Source: JBBQDK01 sp038319625 (lineage in GTDB: Bacteria; Pseudomonadota; Gammaproteobacteria; JBBQDK01). Taken from it: a stretch of 25,932 nt of DNA. Positions 10,401 to 16,354 of the stretch are shown piece by piece. The DNA is taken from contig JBBQDK010000020.1 of assembly GCA_038319625.1 (NCBI GenBank), positions 1-25,932 on the forward strand, read 5' to 3'. A program made the translations under genes and the position numbers. Within the stretch, counting starts at the first letter, position 1. Every line of letters starts with the position of its first letter. The notes under the pieces are model-generated. The model was not told where the DNA came from, did not search any database, and saw only the letters and a program-made list of their open reading frames with translations.

Positions 10401-11115
10401 CATCGGCTATCATCGCGATACCACAAAGTTTGCCAGTAATCTCGAGTACCGCAACGAGCAGGCCAGTCTCGACACACGGCGCACTTGGCTGATGCGTAAT
10501 ACACTCGGCTATCAGGTCGATTCTGAATGGCGTTTACTGGGTCGTTTGAATTTCTCCTTTTCGGACAGCAGTGCTGGTGCATTCTACGATGGCAACTATG
10601 TCGAATTCGTAACCGGTTATGCGTATCGACCCGTCGACAACGACAAATGGAATGCGCTCTTGAAGTACACCTATTTCCTGAACCTACCGTCACCGGGACA
10701 ATTAACCCCCAGCGACAGCATCGCCGACTACGCGCAACGCAGCCACGTGTTATCCGTGGATGGCATCTACGATCTGCGGCCGTGGATCTCAATCGGCGGG
10801 AAGTACGGCTTGCGTCTGGGCGAACTGCGAGACACGCGCAGCGGCGGCGATTGGCAGAGCAGCCTCGCGCAACTGGCGATTCTGCGTGCGGATCTTCACT
10901 GGATACACAACTGGGACATCGTCGTCGAAGGCCGCGTGCTCGATCTGCGCGCCGCCGCGGACCGTCGTTCAGGCATGTTGCTTGGTATCTATCGCCATGT
11001 TACCGATCATGTCAAACTCGGCATCGGTTACAACTTCACCGATTTCTCCGATGACTTGACCGATTTGTCCTATCGCAGCAAAGGCTGGTTCGTGAATGTG
11101 ATTGGGAAATTTTAG
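7456..11115 (+). CDS. Large outer-membrane beta-barrel protein partnered with the surface rod
   Basis: The ATG at 7456 is chosen because it overlaps the upstream TGA (ATGA) and opens a clear signal peptide: charged start, hydrophobic stretch and likely cleavage after 'WPIHA' (residue 25). The product has 1219 residues. Residues about 90-320 look like two Ig-like periplasmic sandwiches, the second spanning 'VKGGAVTASGTHVQPGD' to 'FTRNLSI'. From about residue 325 ('DWFYIGLADLTLG') to the end, alternating aromatic strands with short turns look like an outer-membrane barrel, and the protein ends 'WFVNVIGKF' with the terminal Phe typical of BAM substrates. I see no TonB box or plug domain, so a TonB-dependent receptor is unlikely. 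Coupling to the giant protein suggests a joint role, perhaps exporting or anchoring it. The family is recognised only in general terms. Confidence 0.8.
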   Translation: MIRITWHTKLWIAAIACALSWPIHADDQAPHCGQGDAEKCQLPEQHGKLIANSVVRETGAPPANTELHSVAPNHTGDCKAAAQMPAPAFRISVDGVPLDTATGKDSTDAQRCADLALARADIQIRYDSGEQTPWLNAHATPNAVVAGHAVRFATYSNYAAWISKAELRLFGSDRTPNQKPLAIVPVDINGVAHWTPPAGHYDTYAYVLRVYTRDEKFDETRAKPLNVVRSLPAEKQPIDDILAGYGEDSLALHNIPVKGGAVTASGTHVQPGDSVHFMGVAIPVDKTGTFAARQILPPGPHTVVVTVQDTKGNVTRFTRNLSIADNDWFYIGLADLTLGHNNSSGPVKLVTGDTSGHYDNTIYTDGRLAFYLKGKIKGEYLLTAAADTREQPLRDLFSNFASKDPRYLLRRLDAERYYPVYGDDSTTLDDAPTDGKFFVKIERGDSQVMWGNFQTSLTGTEFIQYNRGLYGARVKLVAEDTTRYGEKRGSVEGFVADPGSLPGRDEFRGTGGSLYYLRRQDVTQGSERVWVEVRDKDTGLVLQTRYLIPGQDYDVNYLQGRVLLREALGSTAGGGTLIRDGALSGQSAYLVISYEYTPGLASLNDLVNGGRAQYWVDDHIGVGVTGYRQDSTGMWQRLSGADLTLRYKPGTYLKIEGAHSEGPGSGANISQDGGFNFSGMAAGDGTANAKRIEAASDFSELSPDLKGHARIYKQDRGAGFSGPGQITGSEDLAQQGAALDWSVTEATTLSVKADELDAMTRRVRAVEVDAHHKLNANWAAAAGIKNDDRFSDVVSASPLLDQNGNRTDVIVRGEYQPDTAKEQKPAWSAYSYLQGTAARSGTRDNNDRLGIGGTRQISKRTSLTGEASGGDGGFGALARGDYQVDDNSSLYLNYALDTDRTDTGYRGRQGLLSTGGRDRFSDSVSVFGEERLQHGAGPSGLTHAYGIDLTPNERWNYGLTAEVGTLSDPLIGDMNRKAFGASIGYHRDTTKFASNLEYRNEQASLDTRRTWLMRNTLGYQVDSEWRLLGRLNFSFSDSSAGAFYDGNYVEFVTGYAYRPVDNDKWNALLKYTYFLNLPSPGQLTPSDSIADYAQRSHVLSVDGIYDLRPWISIGGKYGLRLGELRDTRSGGDWQSSLAQLAILRADLHWIHNWDIVVEGRVLDLRAAADRRSGMLLGIYRHVTDHVKLGIGYNFTDFSDDLTDLSYRSKGWFVNVIGKF

Positions 11116-11118
11116 GGT

Positions 11119-11425
11119 ATGGCAGCACAACTCACTGATCCAGCCCCTGCACTGCGCAAGATTGATGAACTGGAAACCAAACGGCGGGCGCTGACTGCTG
11201 AACTGGAACGCTTTGAACAAGACTCCCAGACAACCTTGGCAATGGGGCAAATCACAGACACCGATGTAACCAGGCTACTCAGCGGAGTTGTAGAGTCCAT
11301 GCGTGACATGCACCGGGAATCACTGAAGGATATTCTCGGTACGCTGGCAGAGCGTATTGAACTCCACCCCGAGACCCTGGAATGCCGGATCCATTACCGG
11401 ATCGGCATTGAAAACAGGAATAAGA
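11119..11425 (+). pseudogene. C-terminal remnant of a large serine recombinase
   Basis: About 100 residues in frame: a coiled coil ('IDELETKRRALTAELERFEQ') followed by 'LKDILGTLAERIELHPETLE' and 'CRIHYRI', which resembles the C-terminal tail of large serine (resolvase-family) site-specific recombinases. The catalytic N-terminal domain, the recombinase domain and the zinc ribbon are all absent. The fragment begins four bases after the stop of the barrel gene and in the same frame. It has no stop of its own and reads into tRNA-Glu, stopping at 11464-11466; the 'ASPRGFEP' peptide in that extension is antisense tRNA, not protein. Most likely the residue of a deleted mobile element. The family assignment rests on sequence feel rather than a search. 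Confidence 0.6.
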
Positions 11426-11501
11426 TGGCGTCCCCAAGGGGATTCGAACCCCTGTCGCCGCCGTGAAAGGGCAGTGTCCTAGGCCTCTAGACGATGGGGA
11501 C
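11426..11501 (-). tRNA. tRNA-Glu (anticodon TTC)
   Basis: The reverse complement starts GTCCCCATCGTCTAGAGGCC, has anticodon-loop CTTTCAC with anticodon TTC, a T-arm GGTTCGAATCC, and an acceptor closing with GGGGAC, discriminator G and encoded CCA. All four arms pair. It lies downstream of tRNA-Ala, probably in the same transcript. Confidence 0.97.
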
Positions 11502-11532
11502 TGGATGAACTCTGATGTCTTACTGGTTGAAA

Positions 11533-11608
11533 TGGTGGAGCCAGGCGGGATCGAACCGCCGACCTCCTGCATGCCATGCAGGCGCTCTCCCAGCTGAGCT
11601 ATGGCCCC
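11533..11608 (-). tRNA. tRNA-Ala (anticodon GGC)
   Basis: The reverse complement starts GGGGCCATAGCTCAGCTGGG and has anticodon stem CCTGC/GCAGG around the loop ATGGCAT (anticodon GGC). It ends GGCTCCA with encoded CCA. It lies 31 bp upstream of tRNA-Glu on the same strand. Confidence 0.97.
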
Positions 11609-11648
11609 TCTCTCGCGGGGCAAAATCGACCCGCCAAAGCGAACGCGA

Positions 11649-11677
11649 ACTCTACTTAAGCGGGGCCTTACTGTCAA
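11649..11677 (-). promoter_or_regulatory. Sigma70-type promoter for tRNA-Ala/tRNA-Glu
   Basis: On the minus strand a perfect -35 TTGACA (11677-11672) is followed by a 17-bp spacer and -10 TAGAGT (11654-11649). It sits between the gltX stop and tRNA-Ala, placing a start site about 30-35 bp before the tRNA. The two tRNAs therefore need not depend on gltX read-through. Confidence 0.7.
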
Positions 11678-11689
11678 GGCGATTCCGGG

Positions 11690-13114
11690 CTATTTGCCCT
11701 GCCCTGTACCTGCCAACTCGATGAACACTATGGCCTTATCGAGCCGCTGCAGAGCGCGTTCCCGACCGATCAGGCGGGTGGTGACGTCGATCGGGGGCGA
11801 TACGCCGCCACCAGTCAGGGCGACGCGCAACGGCTGGGCGAGCTTGCCCATGGCCAACTCATGCTGCGCGGCGACAGCCTCTATCACGGCATGGATCGCG
11901 GCATCGCTCCAGGTCTCGGCCTGAGCCAGGGCCTGGCGCAGTGCCTTGAGCGGCACCAGCACCCCCGGTTGCAGGTTCTTGGCGGCGGCCTTGGCGTCGT
12001 AAGCGGTGAAATCCTGGTAGAAATACACACTGTTCTGCGCCATCTCGACCAGGGTCTTGGCACGCTCGCGTTGCGCCACGACCACCTCGGCGAGATCCGG
12101 CCCGGTGGCGGGGTCGATGCCGAGATTACCCATGTGCCAGCTCAGATGATGAGCGACATGCGCAGGGTCGCCACTCTTCAGATACTGTTGGTTGAGCCAT
12201 TGCAGCTTGCCGGTGTTGAAGGCGGAAGCGGAGTTGTTGACGTCCTTGATATCGAACAGGCGGATCATCTCGTCGAGCGTGAAAATTTCCTGATCGCCGT
12301 GCGACCAGCCGAGCCGCGCCAGGTAATTGAGCAGCGCCTCGGGCAGATAGCCCTCCTCGCGATACTGCATAACGCTCACCGCGCCGTGCCGCTTCGACAG
12401 GCGCTTGCCGTCATCACCGAGAATCATGGGTACGTGGCCGTACAGCGGTGGCGTAACGCCGAGCGCTCGCAGGATGTTCATCTGCCGCGGTGTGTTGTTG
12501 AGATGGTCGTCGCCACGCACCACATGCGTGACGTTCATATCCATGTCATCCACCACCACGGTGAGGTTGTAGGTTGGCGTGCTGTCGGTGCGCGCGATGA
12601 TCAGGTCGTCGAGTTCGCTGTTCTGGAATACCACTCGGCCACGGATCTGATCGTCGATCACCACGGCGCCGTCCTGCGGATTCTTGAAACGCACCACCGA
12701 CGGCGCTCCGTCCGGCACATCGCCGGGCCGACCGGGCCGGCAGCGACCGTCGTAGCGCGGCTTTTCCTTAGCGGTCATCTGCGCCTCGCGCAATTGCTCC
12801 AGACGATCCTTGGAACAGTAGCAGCGGTAGGCGTGGCCAGTGTCGATGAGTTGCTGGATCACCTGCTTGTAGCGGTCGAAGCGCTGTGTCTGATAGAACG
12901 GGCCCTCGTCATACTCCAGGCCCAGCCAGTTCATGCCTTCCAGAATGGCGTTGACCGATTCGGGCGTGGAACGCTCCAGATCGGTGTCTTCGATGCGCAG
13001 GATGAAGGTGCCGCCGTGACGGCGTGCGTACAGCCAGCAGTACAGGGCGGTGCGCGCGCCGCCGACATGCAGGTAACCGGTGGGGCTGGGAGCGAAACGG
13101 GTGCGGACAGTCAT
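11690..13114 (-). CDS. gltX: Glutamyl-tRNA synthetase
   Basis: This 474-residue class I aminoacyl-tRNA synthetase charges tRNA-Glu with glutamate in the cytoplasm. The ATG start opens 'MTVRTRFAPSPTGYLHVGGA', carrying the HIGH-type motif (HVGG, residues 16-19). The KMSKS-type loop is 'KRLSKR' (237-242). Zinc-site cysteines C98, C100 and C125 occupy the positions known in E. coli GluRS. 'LRIEDTDLERS' and 'VVRGDDHLNNTPRQ' are family signatures, and the length is normal. It lies upstream of tRNA-Ala and its own substrate tRNA-Glu on the same strand. A large open frame antisense to it (11861-13276) is a shadow. Confidence 0.98.
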   Translation of the reverse strand: MTVRTRFAPSPTGYLHVGGARTALYCWLYARRHGGTFILRIEDTDLERSTPESVNAILEGMNWLGLEYDEGPFYQTQRFDRYKQVIQQLIDTGHAYRCYCSKDRLEQLREAQMTAKEKPRYDGRCRPGRPGDVPDGAPSVVRFKNPQDGAVVIDDQIRGRVVFQNSELDDLIIARTDSTPTYNLTVVVDDMDMNVTHVVRGDDHLNNTPRQMNILRALGVTPPLYGHVPMILGDDGKRLSKRHGAVSVMQYREEGYLPEALLNYLARLGWSHGDQEIFTLDEMIRLFDIKDVNNSASAFNTGKLQWLNQQYLKSGDPAHVAHHLSWHMGNLGIDPATGPDLAEVVVAQRERAKTLVEMAQNSVYFYQDFTAYDAKAAAKNLQPGVLVPLKALRQALAQAETWSDAAIHAVIEAVAAQHELAMGKLAQPLRVALTGGGVSPPIDVTTRLIGRERALQRLDKAIVFIELAGTGQGK

Positions 13115-13188
13115 GGGTTCAGGTCTGGTGGCGATGCGGCGTGTAGTTTAACAAAGCGGCGCTGTATTTGCGCCCCGCCGCACCGGAG

Positions 13189-13506
13189 TTACGGCTTGTC
13201 ACCGAACTCGATATCCACCAGGCTGCCACCACTGAAAGTCAGTTCACGCCGGAAGTGGGTGCTCCCGGCATCGTAGGTCCATTTTTCCACCAGTTCGGTG
13301 GTTTCGATAAAGCCGCCGCGCCTGCCACCGTAGTGGACCGTGCGCGATCCCAGTGTCTCGCGCGCCAGCGGTTTACCGCAGACATCCTGTACCCGCAGTT
13401 TGCTGTCGCCCAGGTATATCAGCCGCGAACCACAACGCAGACTGTCGGTCGCCCAGACGGAGGCGGTCAGGGTCAGCGACAGGACAAAGATGCAGTAACG
13501 GAGCAT
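13189..13506 (-). CDS. DUF2845 family periplasmic protein
   Basis: A 105-residue protein starting at the ATG at 13506, which opens a Sec signal peptide ('MLRYCIFVLSLTLTASVWA', cleavage near residue 19); an AGG lies nine bases upstream. The longer in-frame version from 13563 would bury the signal peptide and is not favoured. The mature part, with 'LRCGSRLIYLGDSKLRV' and 'DVCGKP', carries two cysteines (C25, C43) and matches the small DUF2845 family, whose function is unknown. It is about 75 bp upstream of gltX on the same strand. Confidence 0.8.
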   Translation of the reverse strand: MLRYCIFVLSLTLTASVWATDSLRCGSRLIYLGDSKLRVQDVCGKPLARETLGSRTVHYGGRRGGFIETTELVEKWTYDAGSTHFRRELTFSGGSLVDIEFGDKP

Positions 13507-13579
13507 GGTGGTACCTGCTTGAGTCAGGGAAACGCCGGTCACTTCAATACTTCTGACAATCAACTCGCCGCATCATTCA

Positions 13580-13600
13580 CCTCTCCCGTCAGTGGAGAGG
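13580..13600. repeat. REP-like palindrome A
   Basis: CCTCTCC (13580-13586) pairs perfectly with GGAGAGG (13594-13600) around a 7-base loop. It shares the CTCTCCC...GGGAGAGG core with the palindromes at 14138-14158 and 15249-15276. Confidence 0.6.
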
Positions 13601-13698
13601 GAATCCATTTCCCGGAGGTGTCGGGCACGGAGCGCCAAGTAGTGGTAGCGGACGGGAAAGTTGGCCCACTACAGACATCACATTGGCGAAGGTAAAGT

Positions 13699-13730
13699 CA
13701 CCGCTGGCAATGAAAGTATAACCAGCGGTG
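13699..13730. terminator. Perfect 9-bp inverted repeat, possible terminator of the PLDc_N gene
   Basis: CACCGCTGG (13699-13707) pairs with CCAGCGGTG (13722-13730) around a 14-base loop. On the minus strand it lies about 70 bp after the PLDc_N stop and is followed by ACTTTACC, which is only weakly T-rich. A Rho-independent terminator role is possible but not secure. Confidence 0.35.
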
Positions 13731-13801
13731 CTGAATGGAAACTGAATGGAACAGGTCGGGAAGATCAGCTACACGACTGCGTGATCGGGCGGTTGCGCCG
13801 G

Positions 13802-13993
13802 TTAACGGACGTTGCGGCGTGTCGGCCCCATGAAGAACCACATGACCAGGCCGATCAGCGGGAGCAGCACAATCAACACTACCCAGAGCACCTTGATCCC
13901 GGTGGTGGCATTGCTTTCAACGGTTTTGACTATGGCCCAGATATCGGCAATGAGCAGGATCAATCCGAACAGACCGCCAAGTTCGATGTGCAT
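13802..13993 (-). CDS. Small PLDc_N-domain membrane protein
   Basis: A 63-residue protein with two hydrophobic segments ('LGGLFGLILLIADIWAIV' and 'VLWVVLIVLLPLIGLVMWFF') and a basic end 'MGPTRRNVR'. The pattern 'LWVVLIVLLPLIGLVMWFFMG' is typical of the PLDc_N region found at the N-terminus of cardiolipin synthases and as stand-alone small membrane proteins of unknown function. The start at 13993 is chosen over the longer frame from 14053 because GGAG lies nine bases upstream and the protein begins cleanly before the first helix. It has no phospholipase active site. Confidence 0.75.
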   Translation of the reverse strand: MHIELGGLFGLILLIADIWAIVKTVESNATTGIKVLWVVLIVLLPLIGLVMWFFMGPTRRNVR

Positions 13994-14137
13994 CGTGTTT
14001 CTCCGTTGTATTGGCAGGTACGGCACTCGGAATCGCAGTTGCCTGGCAAGCAACGCTGGTCGCCGTGATTTCTGCGACAGTGTACTTCAGGCGGGGGCGG
14101 GATGCTTGACCGGGTTACAGCTCGCTCTCTCGCTGCT

Positions 14138-14158
14138 CTCTCCCGCTTTTGGGGAGAG
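14138..14158. repeat. REP-like palindrome B
   Basis: CTCTCCC (14138-14144) pairs with GGGAGAG (14152-14158) around a 7-base loop; a further GGGGAGAGGG tract follows at 14175-14184. It lies just downstream of the arnD stop, so it may end or stabilise the arn transcript. Related to palindromes A and C. Confidence 0.55.
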
Positions 14159-14196
14159 CGAAGTGAAGCGGACGAAGCCGGTTAGGGGAGAGGGAG

Positions 14197-15111
14197 TCAA
14201 CCCGAGGCAGCCTGCTGCACCGCCAGCGTGCCGGAGCGGCCGTCAATCGTGCCTTGCACCAGGTCGCAGACCGGGGCCGCGCCCGCGGCGCGCAGCACTT
14301 GCGCGATTTCGTCCAGGCGCACGAAGCGCACGTCGCTGCGGGCGGCGCGGCGCAAAAAGTCGCCAAACAGTTCGCGTTTGCTCATGCCTTCGATTTCAGC
14401 GTGCGCGGTGAGTACATTGAGCCGTCCCGACTGCAACTGTGATAGATAGTGGTTGACCAGTTCGGCTTCGGGATATTCCGGTCGGCCGAGCAGTTCGTCG
14501 AGGGTGGGCAAGGTGGTGGGAATCTGCAGGGTATTGAACAAGTGACCGTCGACGCGCGGATAGAACGCGGCCGTGCCGCGGGCGTCGCTCGCGTAGTCCA
14601 GTCCGGCCTCGTCGTAGACTGCCAGGCTGTTGGCGTCGGCCTGCCAGCCCGCCGCGCCGGCGGTGGTCGCGGGCGCACCGAAGATACGCTGGAACTCGCG
14701 GCGCGCGCGGCCGAATTCCTCACGTACCTCCGGCAGCGACATGCGTGCCAGATTGTCCTGCCAGCGAATGTGATCGTAACAATGAATACCGACTTCGTGG
14801 CCGGCATCGCGCACACTGCGCAGCAACGCTTCGTGCCGCTGACCGATATGCGGCCCCGGCCAGAGCACACCGTTCAGCAGCGTGCGTACGCCATAGGTGC
14901 TGATCACACTGGTGCGCACCACCTTGCCGAAGAAACCGGGCCGAAACACCCGCCGCAGTGCGCGACCGGTGTTGTCGGGACCGAGAGAGAATAGAAAGGT
15001 CGCGCGGATATCGAGCTCGGCGAACAGCTCGAGCAACGGCGGCACCCCCAGACGCGTGCCGCGCTCGGTATCGACATCGATCTTGATGGCCAGCAGTGTG
15101 TCGTTGGTCAT
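14197..15111 (-). CDS. arnD: 4-deoxy-4-formamido-L-arabinose-phosphoundecaprenol deformylase
   Basis: A 304-residue polysaccharide-deacetylase-fold enzyme (E. coli ArnD is about 296). It removes the formyl group from undecaprenyl-phosphate-L-Ara4FN at the membrane, committing the sugar to flipping and lipid A transfer. Motifs: 'LAIKIDVDTERGTRLGVPPL' near the N-terminus with the Asp of NodB motif 1, 'AGHEVGIHCYDHIRWQDN' carrying the metal-binding H-x-x-x-H, and 'NVLTAHAEIEG' near the C-terminus. It is the last gene of the arn set, separated from the decarboxylase gene by a 189-bp repeat-filled spacer. The ribosome binding site is weak (AAAG before GCGATATG). Confidence 0.92.
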   Translation of the reverse strand: MTNDTLLAIKIDVDTERGTRLGVPPLLELFAELDIRATFLFSLGPDNTGRALRRVFRPGFFGKVVRTSVISTYGVRTLLNGVLWPGPHIGQRHEALLRSVRDAGHEVGIHCYDHIRWQDNLARMSLPEVREEFGRARREFQRIFGAPATTAGAAGWQADANSLAVYDEAGLDYASDARGTAAFYPRVDGHLFNTLQIPTTLPTLDELLGRPEYPEAELVNHYLSQLQSGRLNVLTAHAEIEGMSKRELFGDFLRRAARSDVRFVRLDEIAQVLRAAGAAPVCDLVQGTIDGRSGTLAVQQAASG

Positions 15112-15300
15112 ATCGCTTTAAAAAACCTTTTCTTGAACCGCCAAGGACGCCAAGAGGATGAATGCAGAAGCAAGTCTCTGGCGCATCCCTTCGGAATACT
15201 CACTAATCCAAGCGAGTCCTGATTAATCCACTCCGCCTATTACTATAGTCCCCTTTCCCGTTTGCGGGAGAGGGGAGTGTCCGGATGAGTCAGCGTGTCA
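15112..15300. other. Repeat-rich spacer inside the arn operon
   Basis: 189 bp between the decarboxylase gene and arnD, where the other arn genes overlap or nearly touch. It contains a strong palindrome (15249-15276), two copies of a TGGATTA word read on the minus strand, and a GAACCGCCAAGGACGCCAAG tract (15135-15154) of a type often scattered through proteobacterial intergenic regions. No gene is seen. arnD could be expressed by read-through or from a weak promoter here; none is convincing. Confidence 0.55.
15249..15276. repeat. Strong 12-bp-stem palindrome C
   Basis: TCCCCTTTCCCG (15249-15260) pairs with CGGGAGAGGGGA (15265-15276) through 12 base pairs including one G-T, with loop TTTG. It lies 25 bp downstream of the decarboxylase stop. 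It could slow or protect the mRNA, but no U-tract follows on the minus strand, so it is not a standard terminator. Confidence 0.65.
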
Positions 15301-16350
15301 TCAAACGTTTTGGCCACCCGGCAGCAAGGTCGGGCCGGCGAGGTGGTAATCCAGCGTCAGGCGCATCGCTGTTTCGAAGTCGGTCTTCGGTTCCCAGCCG
15401 AGGTAGGTCTTGGCATTCTTGATCGAGGGCACACGGGTCATGATGTCCTGATAGCCCTTGCCGTAATATTCCTGGGAACTGACATCGACCAGGCGCACCT
15501 TCTCGGCAGCGGTCTTGTAGGCGGGGTAGGTCTTGGCCAGCCTGACCAGTGTTTCCGCCAGTTCACGCACCGACAGGTCATTTTTGGGATTACCGATATT
15601 GAAGATGCGGCCATCGGCGCAGCCGTCTTTGTTCTCGATGATGCGCAGCAGTGCATCGATGCCGTCATCGATGTAGGTGAAGCTGCGGCGCTGACTGCCA
15701 CCGTCGACCAGCTGGATGTCCTTGCCGTGGAGAATATTGCTGATGAACTGCGTCAGCACCCGCGAACTGCCTTCTTTGGGCTCGAGGATGTTGTCGAGCT
15801 TGGGACCAATCCAGTTGAAAGGGCGAAACAGTGTGAAGCGGAAATCCTGCTGCTGCGCATAGGCGAAGATGACGCGGTCCATGAGCTGCTTGGAGCAGGA
15901 ATAGATCCAGCGCTGCTTGTTGATCGGGCCCAGTACCAGATTGGAATTCTCTTCGTCGAACTCGGCGTCACTGCTCATGCCGTAGACCTCGGACGTCGAG
16001 GGGAACAGCACACGCTTGTTGTAACGCACGCACTGGCGAACGATGTGCAGATTGGCCTCGAAATCCAGCTCGAAAACGCGCAGCGGATCGGTAACGTACA
16101 TTGCCGGTGTCGCGATCGCCACCAGCGGTAATATCACATCGCACTTCTTCACATGGTACTCGATCCATTCGCGATTGATGGTGATATCACCCTCGACGAA
16201 ATGAAAGCGCGGATGCGTCAGCGAGTCGCCGAGCTTGCCGCTGTCCATGTCCATGCCATAGACCTCCCAGTCCTTGTCGCGCAGGATGGTTTCGGTGATG
16301 CTGCTGCCGATGAAGCCATTCACACCCAGAATCAGAATTTTCAGTGCCAT
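15301..16350 (-). CDS. arnA: UDP-glucuronate decarboxylase, stand-alone homologue of the ArnA C-terminal domain
   Basis: A 349-residue short-chain dehydrogenase/reductase that oxidatively decarboxylates UDP-glucuronate to UDP-4-keto-pentose, the step before ArnB. It shows the NAD-binding 'ILGVNGFIG' (7-15), 'PSTSEVYGM' with S120 and E121 matching the ArnA catalytic Ser-Glu pair, the YxxxK pair Y150/K154 in 'RWIYSCSKQ', and 'GGSQRRSFTYIDDG' with the conserved arginines. The ATG at 16350 is preceded by GAGGTAATAAC; the upstream extension to 16551 only overlaps the formyltransferase gene. Enteric ArnA fuses this domain to the formyltransferase, whereas here it is a separate gene 4 bp downstream. 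Stand-alone enzymes of this type (for example in Ralstonia) can also yield UDP-xylose. Confidence 0.93.
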   Translation of the reverse strand: MALKILILGVNGFIGSSITETILRDKDWEVYGMDMDSGKLGDSLTHPRFHFVEGDITINREWIEYHVKKCDVILPLVAIATPAMYVTDPLRVFELDFEANLHIVRQCVRYNKRVLFPSTSEVYGMSSDAEFDEENSNLVLGPINKQRWIYSCSKQLMDRVIFAYAQQQDFRFTLFRPFNWIGPKLDNILEPKEGSSRVLTQFISNILHGKDIQLVDGGSQRRSFTYIDDGIDALLRIIENKDGCADGRIFNIGNPKNDLSVRELAETLVRLAKTYPAYKTAAEKVRLVDVSSQEYYGKGYQDIMTRVPSIKNAKTYLGWEPKTDFETAMRLTLDYHLAGPTLLPGGQNV

Positions 16351-16354
16351 GTTA

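Larger units (their letters stand above)
13507..13801. other. Intergenic region with two palindromes, no gene seen
   Basis: About 295 bp between the DUF2845 gene and the PLDc_N gene. No reading frame with a plausible ribosome binding site or recognisable product was found. It holds a CCTCTCC/GGAGAGG hairpin (13580-13600) and a longer inverted repeat (13699-13730), listed separately. Confidence 0.6.

Noticed and set aside
7456..11115. TonB-dependent receptor annotation for the barrel protein
   Set aside because: No TonB box or plug-domain motifs are visible; the N-terminal part looks Ig-like instead.
11426..11466. 'MASPRGFEPLSPP' protein tail after the recombinase fragment
   Set aside because: It is a translation of antisense tRNA-Glu, a well-known artefact, not a real protein C-terminus.
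11861..13276. Long plus-strand open frame (471 codons) opposite gltX
   Set aside because: It is antisense to a complete, well-conserved gltX; the translation has no recognisable domain and results from GC-rich codon bias.
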